NCBI RefSeq assembly: GCF_000213175.1
Contig: NW_009799102.1
Span: 3,557,249-3,621,248, forward strand
Source of the DNA: Neurospora tetrasperma FGSC 2508
Lineage: Eukaryota > Ascomycota > Sordariomycetes > Sordariales > Sordariaceae
Direction of reading: 5' to 3'
Length of the DNA: 64,000 nt
Under the pieces are notes generated by a model. The model ran no database searches. It saw only the letters and a program-made list of their open reading frames with translations, and was not told the origin of the DNA. Positions 43,601 to 54,952 of the stretch are shown one piece after another (the stretch's first letter is position 1; each line of letters opens with the position of its first letter). The translations under genes were made by a program, and so were the position numbers.

Positions 43601-46600
43601 TTTGAAAAAGGTGACTATGCTGATGAACACTCAGAATATAAGTGTAAAATAAATTGGCAATTTGCGTTGATGAGAACGTGCGGATGTGTGATTCTTCTGG
43701 GTTAGGTTTCTTCTTGCGGGGCTATTTCTGCCAGGAAAATTAACCCCATGGCGTCTCGGCGAATAGGCGTCGAGATCGAGGGAGGGGTACGGTTGGAAGG
43801 ACCATGTGGTTTTTGTGCTGTTTCGTCGGTATCTGCAACTAAATGCAGCAGTGATGTAGCTACAAAGTTAAGTAAGTAGTAATCTTGGGGGTACTCCTTT
43901 CGTGTTTTGGCCCCCTCCAAGCCATATGTCCATGGACTTCATTCAGCGACGGTGTTGTTCCGTCAGTGCCGTGAATGGTCATGGTCAGTAAGTAGCGCAT
44001 CACAGCAAAGCCCACGATGATGCAGTGGGGGGCTGGAAACAGGATGGCTTCCTCCCTCCAAAGCATATCTTTTCTGAAGTCGCCCTCGAAACTGTTGCTG
44101 AGCGCGGCCCTGCATGATGTCAGTTCCAGATGTTCGATAACTTCGAGGGAACCTCGGGCAAAAGCGTGGGGATTCATAGAGGTCCCACGACGCACAACAC
44201 CCGGGACCTTGCAACCCCCGAAAGTGTATTGCATCACACAACAGCACCTATTTCCAGGTCTGATAGCCATATCGCCATAAAACAAAGAAAATGGATTGCT
44301 TAGGATACGACGAACTGGCAACACAATTGTGTTCCCCCCACCCTTGCTGAACTTTGACAAGTGGTGGTAGCCTTGCCTGTGTTCGCTCCAATGTCTCAAG
44401 TTGTAGTCGTAGGCGACCGTGGCATTGCGCTGTATGCTCCGTCGCTCCGTTATTTCACTTGGCGCAGCGTCGTTGTGGCCAGCCAAAGTGACTTGATCAT
44501 CCCCGTGTTACCCGCGACGCATGTTAGGCTGGCGGGCGGACAGTCCCATTCGGTGGGCTGTAGGAAGCTGAGGCGGCGTGGTCGTGGAAAAATAGTACTC
44601 GGGCCTTTTCCATCCACCTATCCAACTTCCTGGAATACCTACGCAGCCAGGATAGTGTATGTCATCGGAGGGCGATTATTTGGATCCACGTGCTGGTAAG
44701 GCAACCCAATACCACGGAACATGGCCTTCTGGAAGTATTCGACTGCAGCATCGGGCTAGATGCAATGCTATTCGACAAGGTATACTGTAGCTCATGGTCT
44801 GCAAAGTACCGGTACCGTAGGTAGATTACAGTACTGAGGCCAACGCGGGAGGCAAGTGAACTGCCGCTGCCTGCTCAAGCATGAGGCTTACTGCATGTCC
44901 GTCATCTCCTGCTGCGCAAGAGCGGACGTGAATCTGTGCGTAATCATTAGTCGAGTACGTAGCTACCAAAATGCAAGTAAGATAAAGAGAGTCCACGATA
45001 CATACCCAGGGCTGAGTGCTGTCAAGTCCACAATTGGTATCCAGCCTCTTCCGAGACACCGCGAGCTTCAGGTCAGACTCCAGACAGGCAATCATTCGTA
45101 TTCAGCGCAAATCCCATACGTACTTAACTGGATAACCCCGAGAGGGCACCCCGCTCGGTCGGGTTGTCGTGTGGCTGTCAGTTCCCGCAACGCGGCATGT
45201 CGGGCGTGGGTATATTAACCTGAAAGGCGAAGACCCGTAGCAATTGTCCACCATGTTACATTTGTGCTTGGGTTGCTGTCTCGGAAACCTGGGGTAGACG
45301 GGCGTGTGTCTTCGGAACAAACTCATTTGCATGCGCACCGAGAGTTCGTCACGAGGAGGAGGTACGGTGTTAGGCGAGAGCTGTGATATAGTCAGCTACC
45401 CGAGCAGGTGTTCCTCGTTAGGTATGTTCCGCTGTCGTACGGCATCCGAGTTTTACTGCGGTTTCGTTGATCCGTCCAACGATGAGGACGTGCAAGAATA
45501 ACGACTGGCAGAGTTTTCATCCAACAGGTCGTCTTTCAGCTCTTGACTTGTTTTCTTGAAGACAAACGCGCAAACCGCGCTTCCTACGCAGGCCGTGTTG
45601 TTCCTGCAACAAGGTCTTATGGGGGTACCGTCTCCGGATGTTGTTGCCTATCATGCGGGAAAATGCTTGAAGACCCTGGACCCTGCAACGACCGCGTTGT
45701 TGGCTGGGCGCTACTGTATGTACAGTTCTGCAAGTTTTGTGGCAGATAAAGTCGCGATAGCTTCGCGTCGCCAGCTAGAGCCTGTGGGCTTTGTTTTTGC
45801 CATCTTGACGGCGACTGGTTCGTTGTCTCTCACCTTGCGAGTAACTGCGTCGCATTGCATCCAGCTCGTCTCGTCGGCTGTTGGGCAGCACCGCTTGGAA
45901 GCGGCAGACTGGCTGGTTTCAATGTGCGTTTTGCCATGTTGACCGAGCAATTACTGGTCACGGTGGGGACGGTGAACTGGTTGCAGATCGAGGCCATTCC
46001 TCTTTTGTGCTCTGACGGCTTAGCACTGCTGAATGTGTGGTCCAGCAGCCCTTGTTTGCACAGATCGCCGCATCGCTGCCATGCTGAAACCGTATTAGCA
46101 CCATCGTCACTTTGTGTTTAGTCTGCTCAAGAGATCAGATTAGCGACGATCCTTGGCTTCTTGTCATATTCAAGTGCTTAACAAGATGGATTCATCAGTG
46201 TCCCTGCGTTTCGAAGAGCTTCATCAATATGTCTACGTAGTACCCGCTGCGACTGTCCGGGTGGTGATAACGTGTGAATCGACGCGCCAGTGAAGGTTAA
46301 TTGTAACAACATACCTCCAGAGGTGTGAAGAATGCCTTGGCCTTAGTCCTGAAAACGGAGCGGCTGCCACATGATACCGGCAGCAACGCTTCGGATACAA
46401 TCCGGGCAGCTGGGTGGACACAGTGTGGCCTCACAAAGTGGCCCAACGACCCTGAGATCGCTTTCATATGCCCTGCTGTTAACCAGCACATTCACACTAA
46501 CAGATGTTTTCAACATATGCCTTCTGTTCGGACCGCGCTGGCGTCATGCTTCAACCACGCAGAGGCATTATAAACAATCCAGAAGCGTGTTGTTTATGTT

Positions 46601-47461
46601 TTTGATGCGGTTGTAAAGACTGACACACTGTGGTAGATGAAGGTTCAGATTTCTCCCACCTTGGCCCCGAACACTACTATTGCCGACCTTTCCTTTGGCC
46701 TGCAGCAACTTGGGACTGACAGCTCACAGCATGCCCACCTATGAAACCAAGGCTGAGTCATCAAGTGACAGCCTCTGGTGAACGAGATTTTTACCCGGGT
46801 AACCGTTCCGGACCTCTGACGAACGGTACGAAGGCGCGGTGGCTGGGGCGAGCGAAACTCGGAGCATAGTGCAGAGCGAAACTCGCGCAGATTGGACGGC
46901 ACGATCCGGGGCCGGGGCAGCTACGCTCGGCGTGCCTATCAGAACATCGGACGGCCGTTTCTGAGGAGCGACTCTCGTTGTACGATGCAGGCACACCACG
47001 ACCTGGAGCACTTTCGCTGTGGTTCAAGTCCAGATCTGCCGTTTGCAGGGTGTCGGCAGCGTCATAGCAGCCTGACTATCTTCAGGTTACGACCCCAGGA
47101 CTGCAGAAAGTCCGCCACGTCCGGGGTCGCGAAGCTGCAACCGGCAACAAGCTTGGTTCTTGGCCAAGATGCTCATGTTTTCGAGCCATTTTGCGGTGGA
47201 TTCTGGTGGTGATGATCTATTCCCAGAGCGAGAACTCTGTGGCCTGTCTCGGGCAACTCTGACCCATCTCTATGGATTTCGATGGAATTTCGATAGCTCG
47301 CTGGGCTTGGTTGTTTTGTGGACTGGAGACTATCCAGGGCGGAACCGGAGAGACTCGCTGGCCTTGACCAAACGTTCCGCCTACGGCCGAATGAGAAGGA
47401 GGAGGCTGGATGCCGATGGGGACGCTTTGGAGATGCTGTCCATAGGTGGGCAGGCCTAAGT
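37675..47461. other. Gene desert, second part; no gene seen
   Basis: About 9.8 kb with no supported gene. It has GCATA/GCATG pentamers (37971-38015), GGCGGCT triplicates (40857-40880), TGTC units (about 42188-42205) and scattered CTAGGTAGGT motifs (about 40357). A 208-codon minus frame at 43860-44486 lacks an ATG start and any domain signal. Confidence 0.45.
37971..38015. repeat. Pentamer repeat GCATA/GCATG
   Basis: Four GCATA units, then GCATG, GCGTG and two to three more GCATG units; the units differ by single transitions. Confidence 0.9.
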
Positions 47462-48105
47462 ATCTACAGGCCACCACGGTAGTGGACTGCGGGTGTCCAA
47501 GAGTGCGAGGCCGTGGCCACTGGACGGACGGCAATGCAGACGGAGAGAAGACCGATCTGAGCCAAGTGCAGAAGAGGTCATCAGGGTCTGGTCTGGCTAC
47601 ATACCGTGGTCGTGTGGACGAGGGGAAAACGTGGACCAGAGTTAGCCAACACCAAGGGCGACCAGCAGCTTCACCTCGCTATCGCAGAGTGGGCCTATTA
47701 TTAGCTGGATATCTGATGCAGTGCCACGAAGCCCAACAAGCACCGAACCATCACCGAACAGAGGAAGGCCGGCGCACCAGCAACATCCCCGGTACTTGCC
47801 AGTCTGGTATACTAAGTGGTCTGGCGTCCACCCAACCCTTGTCTCTCACCTGCCCTAGGAAGGATGCCGCGTATGCAGAGTCCGGGGGGGGCTCCTGGTC
47901 GTCCGCAGAGCTTCTTGGATTCCCCAATGGCCCGGCGTTGCTGCCCACGCTCCTTTGGTTCCGAGATGCGACGAAGTACGACGAGATGGCAGGGACAAAT
48001 TCCGGGCTGGGCATGTGGCCGCCGGCCATGGAGAAACTCAACGGGCGGGAATGGGCCAAGCTGTGGGACTCGGATGTCCAGATAAGGCAATTGGCAGACT
48101 GGTGA
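47462..48105 (+). pseudogene. Candidate spliced gene or pseudogene, unknown product
   Basis: The last exon (47859-48105) reads AAYAESGGGSWSSAELLGFP, then LLPTLLWFRDATKYDEMAGT, then MWPPAMEKLNGREWAKLWDS and DVQIRQLADW before a stop; this is protein-like with many Trp and few biased residues. A well-formed 67-bp intron (47792-47858, GTACTT...TACTAAG...CCCTAG with a pyrimidine tract) joins it in frame to an exon reading SDAVPRSPTSTEPSPN. That exon can be followed upstream past one stop (about 47650) to 47462. No domain is recognised and no start codon is clear. It could be a real gene with an intron I missed, or a decaying one. Confidence 0.33.
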
Positions 48106-51100
48106 TGATGTTGTCGAACTGCAACGCCGCCGTATCGTACCAGTGTCCACCCCCGTAGCAGCTAGACAAGACTAGGCCGCAGTAGCTCCCCAGGCTAGGC
48201 CGTAGTCTACGGGTAGTTCGTGGTTAGTACGGGGTAAGGGCTAGCACTAACGGCGGGTCCAGGCAAGTCTGAAACCGACACTTGCAAGATGCACTGCAAC
48301 TTGCATGTCCACCAACGAAACATGTCCGCCGCTCGTGAATGTGGGTGAATGTGAGAAGATGACCTCAAAAAAAATGACGAAAAATGCCGACCTTTGTTTT
48401 TCTTGCTGAGAAGCTGCTGAGTGTGCGGTGCGAGCCGAAAGGAACCAAGGGCACCGCACCCGGAAACCCCCAGCCATCGTAACATGTTTTTTTGGGTACA
48501 TATCTCGGGGGTACCTTGTGGCCTGTAATGGCAGACACGATGCCACTGTCCAATGCCCTGAGAGAGTGTGTGTAAACTCTGCGTCAAGAGTGCAGCGGCA
48601 TGCCGCACTTCTCTGCACATGTTGATGATGCGAACTCGGGGTTGGTTCAATTGAAAACCGGAGAAAAAAAAGTTTGTCGAGGTTCCAGGGGTGAAATTCT
48701 TTTTCTCTCCAATCATGACGACCGTTTTGGAAGAGAATAGCTTGAGTCGGTCCTGTCGTCAATGGCGGTGGTGAAAATGGCTGTGGCGGCGGGATGAGCG
48801 TGTCGGATTTTAGAACAAGGCGCAGCCATATCATCCATCATCAGTCAGCGCCGGTCCTGTCGGGCTGTCTTGTTCCCATTGTAGGACATATAAATCCGGC
48901 ACGCAGAGAAGCCGGACAAATCGAGATGATCTTTTGTTCCTGTCATCCGGCGAACTGCGCATGAGCGTTTGTAAGTTTGCCATTTGTACATATGTATCTG
49001 CTTGGCTTTTGGGCGCGGTGTGGTGGGTGTGGCGTGTGGCTTATCGCAGCGTTAAAGACTGCCAGTGCAGATTCTGATAAAACCCTCAGAAAATCCTTCA
49101 TGGGTGTTGTGTTCATCGAATCCGGATTGGGAGCCGGCCAACGTCAAGACGGCAAGAGGACTGCAAAAAAGATGAAACTGGAGGCTGGGCCTGTCAGAAG
49201 TCGCTCAGAGGAGCAACTCGCGTTTCGGACCGTCCCTGATATGGACTTTATGGTTCTCCGTTTTCCCGGACAGTCTGCCCCCTCCTTCTCCATCGAGGCC
49301 GATCCGGAGAAAAGCTGGAGCTGTAAAGAGGAGTGAGAAACAAAGAGGCTCCAAAAAGGCTGCAGCCCTACTGCAGAGTCCAAGGTAGTCTTGTTTTGTC
49401 CTGTCCTGTCTTGTCTGGTCAAGCACACACGGACTGGAGGTAGGCTGCGGGAATAAGGTGGTGATGCAGAGAGACTGGAGTGGCTACGAAGAGGCCGAAG
49501 TTTGTAACGGAAGAGTGGATGACGGATGGAAGACGAGAGACAACCTAAGAGACGGGAGAGGGCCGATCGAGGGCCGATCGAATGTCACCATTTGACACGA
49601 TGAGAAGGGTCGTCATTTGATGGAGAACCCGATTTTCAGGGTCGTGAATATTTCATGATGGGCCAGTGGTACATGTTGAAGATGCATGGTCCGGTTCCTA
49701 GATCGAGCGAGGGAGCGTGGTGAGGTGTCATTGCACTCGAATTGTGGAAATGGAAGCCCTCCTCAACTTCAGTTCTTGTGATTCCCGCCCAAGAACTGAA
49801 ATTGATGTGAAGAGATTTCCCGTACCACGGTACAAGACTGGAAGGAACACGGACCTGACCTTTGTTCGTTTGATTGTTGCTGCCTTTGAAATTAGTTACT
49901 ACTACTTGATTGTGGCTTCCTTCCTCCTTTGCGACCGAGTCCATTCAGTTTAGTTTGTGAAGCGGAAGGCGCGAAAGGAAAGGGTGGATGTGCTTCAGTT
50001 GCCGGCCGTGTCCCTTCCGTCCCGGGCCCGAGTGCAGGGCAAGCAAAGTGACGGCCATGAATGACCCAATGCTCCTGCCTCCGTCCTCTCTCGACGCAGT
50101 GATGACGAGGCTGCAGTGCAGTGGCATCAAACCGACTTGATTTCCGCGATAATTTTGCAAGTGCGGCTGCCAAGTGTGTGTTCACTTTTGTTGTTTGTTC
50201 GCGGCCTTCATTTTCCAGCCTCATGGCCAATCCGAAGGGAAGGATGAAACATCCGGAAAACAAGTGGGCGTTCACGGCACCGTTCATCGCCCACTGCATC
50301 GGGTTCGGATGCCCGTGATTGTAGGTAGGCGGGCGGGCGGGCGGGCAATGCGGCCACTGCGGGCTGCAACCTCTCATTGTCCGTACCTCTGCCCCTCCTC
50401 CTTGCTGGCCTTCCACTTCTTACTTTTTCTTCTGTTTTACATCACGACGGGTCCTGGGACCCTTCATCCCGAAACAAACAAAAAAGCAACCTACGCATCA
50501 CTGAACGAATGAAGGAACGGACACACTCCAAACTGGCGCTGGCGCACCTTTGCGTCACGATTACGCAGGAACAAACCCCATTTATCTATTTGCGGCGCAA
50601 TACATTCGAATCAATCATTGCTTTTCCGACGACACGACGGGGAATTTCCTGTGGTGGTGGTGGTGGTGGTGATTGTGATGTCTGGGCATCTCGTCGTCGC
50701 CGACGTCAATCACCAAGTGCGACGACCCCTGTTTTCTGCGGTCGTTCCCGCTTGTGGTAGGTGCCTGCCAATCCACAATATCTCAGAGACCCAACAAACA
50801 GCATCAGCACCAGCCTCACCACAACAAGAAAGGACAAGACATGACAAGATGCAAGGCCGGATCCCATGGCAAATGTAACATTCAAAGACAGGAAAAAAAA
50901 AAAAAGTCTGCAAAGCGTAGGCTGGCTCACTGACTGTCATCAGTCAGACCGCTGAGCTGCACTGCACGCCTGCGCTGCACTGCGTACGCAATCAAGAGAA
51001 CCCTCTCAAGTCTTTGCCAGCCAGCAGCAATCTGATTGCCCAATGTCTATCTGGAATGGCACCCTCCGTACGCACGTCTGAGGCCATCAAATCAGTTTTA

Positions 51101-52283
51101 GGAAGGCCCCAAGCTCTGACAGTTTGACACTTGCCTGACAGCCCAGACAGACACTGGCTGGCCTCACATGGCACCGGCAGGCGATTCCGCGACGGGTGGA
51201 TGGCAGCCATGGCAGGACAGGCAGGCAGTCGACCTTCGACAATAACATCGTGGCTCTTCTCGCCCGGAGGACTGGCTCGCTCGCTGTGTCGCTGGATCTC
51301 TCGGGCGTCCGTGCTGAGGGTGCCTCGGGTACCGTGATACCGTTCTGGAGGGGCACAGTGCCAGAGTGTGCCAATCTGCTCACCTCATCATTCCGTTTTC
51401 TCGCTCACTCGTACCAGCTACTTCTCTGACCACTGCGACAACGCCAGCAACCTGCCGCGCCCACGCAAGCTCCGTTCCTCCGTTTTTCGAGACGTGTGGG
51501 AGAACTGGTGGATAGGACAGGGAGCACCCCGGCCCGCTGAAATCCACCGAGGCCATCCGCTGGGTCCTGAAATGGGCCTGAAAATGGAAATCTCCCGGCA
51601 AAAGGAGATGGGTCCGTCCAAGCTGGCCCCAAACGACAGAGGTACATGGGTACAGGTGAGCTACACGTACCTCAGGCGTTGTCCAGTTCGTCTCGTAAAA
51701 CGGAGCTTGCACGCAAAGACACACACCAGACAAGGTACCGGGCTCCTTTGGCTGGGTCCCCCGGCTGCCCTGTCGTGTCTGGTGTGGTTGTCTTTGGGAT
51801 TGGGACGGACTGGGAACCGGGGTGTGGTCCAAGAGACAATTGATGCCAACGACAAGGTAGGGAAAATAAGGTGGTCACCCCCTTGACTTCCATTTTGACA
51901 TTGCCTCGTTCCAGTTCCAGTAATCCTCATGTTATAAGACCGAGAGATCCCCTTCCCCGTTCAGACCTCTTTTCTTGGAATCCCCATCACAGCTTCTCAA
52001 CCATCTTCGGATCCTAATTCTTCTCCTGTGTTGTGAATAAACAACAGGTTTAATACTGCCTTACTTGTCTATTTCAGATCCACACTACTGCACGACTGCC
52101 AGCTCCAAAGAGTTCCTTTCCTATTTCGAATATCACGAAAGACTTCCGAAACGGGAAGCATACCGAACAACACCACAAGAACAACAACAACCATCAACAC
52201 AACAAAAACACAAAGCTTACGCACTTGTTGACGACACTTTATCGAATCCTAATTCTCGCCGATTACACTTTGGCGTCTCAATT
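48106..52283. other. Gene desert, third part; no gene seen
   Basis: About 4.2 kb. Overlapping minus frames at 48207-48834 have no domain. A 114-codon plus frame with a hydrophobic start (MYLLGFWARCGGCGVWLIAA, from about 48992) ends at 49336 and cannot be supported further. A GGCGGGCGGGCGG tract lies near 50325-50345 and GGT repeats near 50652-50672. 51960-52283 looks like a CT/CA-rich transcript leader. Confidence 0.45.
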
Positions 52284-52358
52284 GTGAGTCATGACGCGCA
52301 ACACTCCAGATGCCGGGTCGGACACATGGCTAACCAAGGTGTCTTCACGGTGCTACAG
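52284..52358 (+). other. Probable 5'-UTR intron of the small-protein locus
   Basis: GTGAGT donor at 52284, branch GGCTAACC at about 52328-52335 and acceptor GCTACAG at 52358; 75 bp. It lies 39 bp before the candidate start codon and after a C/A-rich leader (CAACAACAA-type, 52160-52220). Its good form is the best evidence that this locus is transcribed on the plus strand. Confidence 0.5.
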
Positions 52359-52397
52359 CTCCTGCGACATTTTAATACAACCTTCAGAACCGCCAAA

Positions 52398-52683
52398 ATG
52401 ATCACCAGGGAGTCTCAGTCTGTCTTCAACTTCGGCCGTGGCGCCTACGATACCACCGGTGTCCCCAAGCCCCCACAGCCGCCCAAGCCCAGCCGGAGGT
52501 AAAGGGCCCTCGATCATTATCGGGACCTGATGCGTGCCTGTTCATCCCTTGATTCACTGCAGCGCGGATCATTGTCACGACAAGATACCGTGCGGAATGC
52601 AGCGAAACAGCGGCGCTCGACATTTTGGCCATGTTCTCATTCCTGAATCGACATTGGGACGACAATCAACAACCAAAACATAG
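52398..52683 (+). CDS. Candidate microprotein gene, 34 or 73 aa
   Basis: The ATG at 52398 has a strong fungal start context (GCCAAAATGATC). Unspliced, it encodes 34 residues: a start MITRESQSVFNFGRGAYDTT, then a proline-rich tail (VPKPPQPPKPSRR) and a stop at 52502. A possible intron (52499-52562, GTAAAG...CTGCAG, 64 bp) would instead join 52398-52498 to 52563-52683 and give 73 residues ending in QSTTKT. The VFNFGRGAY segment and the Pro-rich tail look like a conserved short peptide with an SH3-type ligand. The locus sits alone in a gene desert behind a long leader with its own intron. I do not recognise the family; coding status is inference. Confidence 0.42.
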
Positions 52684-52707
52684 CGGCGATCTTGAACCAG
52701 CAGCACC

Positions 52708-52869
52708 ATGCACCTCTTCGTTTTTGCGACTTCTCTTTTCGACTACTATACTATAATCGGTTTTAATCTCGCCCTCGCCCTCTTTTATCGACCTCTACCA
52801 CATTTTAGTCAACAACCTCTGCGATCTCATTCTCGGGCGATTAATTCTAATTCGGAGTACGCCTTTTAA
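52708..52869 (+). CDS. Candidate 53-aa membrane peptide
   Basis: A short frame starts at ATG 52708 (CAGCACCATG) and reads MHLFVFATSLFDYYTIIGFN, then LALALFYRPL and a basic tail, stop at 52869. The first 27 residues could form one membrane helix. It lies 24 bp after the longer version of the preceding candidate. Short hydrophobic frames arise easily in T-rich 3' UTRs, so support is weak. Confidence 0.18.
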   Translation: MHLFVFATSLFDYYTIIGFNLALALFYRPLPHFSQQPLRSHSRAINSNSEYAF

Positions 52870-54930
52870 TAACATGGAGGAGAACAAGACAACAAGCGGG
52901 TGGTTCATTCCGGGCGGCTGACTCTACCTTTTCACACTGAGTTTTGCTTTTTACACCTGGTGCACGGCGTTTACACATAGAGAGGGGCTTGGTTGCATTT
53001 TTCTTTTTGTTGGGCTTTAATGGAGCAATACTCGAGTCGCTCTTGGGGTAGTCACTTGTCATTTTTCACACCAAACCTGTTTTGCGCGGATCGCGACGGA
53101 AAGAAGCAGCGCGCAACCTACCAGCTTCTCTCCCGAACACATTCGACCACCAACTTGATCACGCCCTCCCAAACCCAGCCGGAACACGATCCGATCTCAT
53201 AATTCGCCGAATCACCACAGCGGGAACGGCACTTGAGCATGGGCTCAGGGACGGGCATGCCAACCAAGAATGATGGGCGACCGACATTACAGCATTTTGG
53301 TTTTTCTTTTCTCTTTTGTCCTGGGTTGGATTGGGAAAAAGACTTGGGTGGCTGGGAAAAACTGCTTTTCATTGCATCTAGACTTTCTGTATTTTCTTGT
53401 ATTTTCCCACCTTGTTATGGGATGTACTACCACATCGGGATGGATCTCCTCGCGGAGACAGCCATCATTACCCGCACAGCGCATCATGGCCCCTATTTCC
53501 TTTTCATGTCACATCACACCATCATCATCGTCACATCACCACTGTACACCATCTGGCATTATTTTGGAGGATACACATTTTGGGGCATCAGTTTCCCTTG
53601 GTATCTCCAGCCATGAAAAGGGCAGTCAGTGTTCGCTTGGCTGGATCCAGGTTATACAAGATACCCCCTCTCGTCTTTTGTTTAGTCAATCCCCTCCCTG
53701 CACCCCTTATATCGGATCTCACTCATGTATAAAGATACAGTCGGAGGATGGATAATTAAAGTAGTTATATAGATTAGCGAAAGAAAAGCTTGGTCTATAC
53801 ATCATACCACAGCAAATGGAACATTTGAGATTTCTCTCTCAATAATCAACGTGGACTTTTTGCCTTTCGTGAATATTTTCAGCCGCACTTGAGCACATCC
53901 GGATAAGCTTGTCCTACGTTCGATATACGAACGCAAAAAAAGAAAGGAAAGAAAAGAAAAGAAAAAGAAAATCACCTTGTTGACTGTGGCAAAGGCTTGG
54001 GCGACGGGGACAGAGAAGTAGAAGGTGTGAACGGCGACCTCGAGAATGCACGTTCCCGATCTGTTTGTCTCATACAAAGATAATGACACACACGCGAACG
54101 AACGAACGAACTTATTACATTGTGTGTGGTGTGGCGGATCTGAATCACGACTGCCTGCCGCGCAGTTATTGACACTTGCAACTTGCATCTATCACTATTT
54201 TCTTCCCTTTTTTTTCTTTTTTTCTTTTCTCTCCCCCTTCTTTGTTGACGTGCGTGCGTGGGTGCGTGCGTGCACCTATGTATGTTACATACGTGGCAGC
54301 ATATGTCAAGCCCAAAACGCGGGAACTTAACCATGCATCACTCATTATCACTTTTTTTGCCTTTCTTTCAAAACGAACACCCACCCACACAGACACACAC
54401 ACACACACATTTCAAAAAAGCTGTCTGTGATTTCTCGCTTCTCTTCTAAGAATGGCAAGCGAGCGGACGGACTTTCCGGGACCCGTTCGTTCGTTCGTTT
54501 GTTCATTCACAGTTTTATGAGAATCGAACCGTTTATTACTAAAATTGAAGCGTTGCGCCCGACCCGCGCGAACAAAAGAGGATGGAGATTAATTACAGCG
54601 AACCACACCATCAGCGGAGCTAATTCCGGGGTAGCGTAGGTATTCTAACGAAGGTAGAGGTAGCGAGGTGCCAGCCAGCCAGGTGCTGATGCTGCTGGCG
54701 GGCCGGTAGCCGGACCGGTCGTCGTCGTCGACTGTCGTAACAACTTACGTACCTACCTACCTCTCTACCATAGGCACGGGGCGCGGTACGGTACCTGAGC
54801 TTCCATCCCATGTCATTAGGTCATATCACGTTGTGGAAAGGTAGAGAGAGGTAAGGTACGGCAGGTAAGGCCCGTTCGATCTTTAATGTTCGCTGCGGCC
54901 CGGGACGGGTGGACGGATGGATGCGCTACC

Positions 54931-54952
54931 TTGATTGATTGATTGATTGATT
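54931..54952. repeat. (TTGA)n microsatellite
   Basis: Five TTGA units, closely followed by GTTT and GCTT tetramer runs (about 54970-54995), forming a compound microsatellite. Confidence 0.9.

Noticed and set aside
43860-44486. 208-codon minus frame
   Set aside because: It begins at TTG with no early ATG, has no domain, and overlapping frames of similar length exist.
46990-47050. GGTTCAAGTCC resembling a tRNA B box
   Set aside because: No matching A box, acceptor stem or anticodon stem can be formed around it.
48207-48834. Two overlapping minus frames of 169 and 195 codons
   Set aside because: They overlap each other in different frames, with no domain or splice support.
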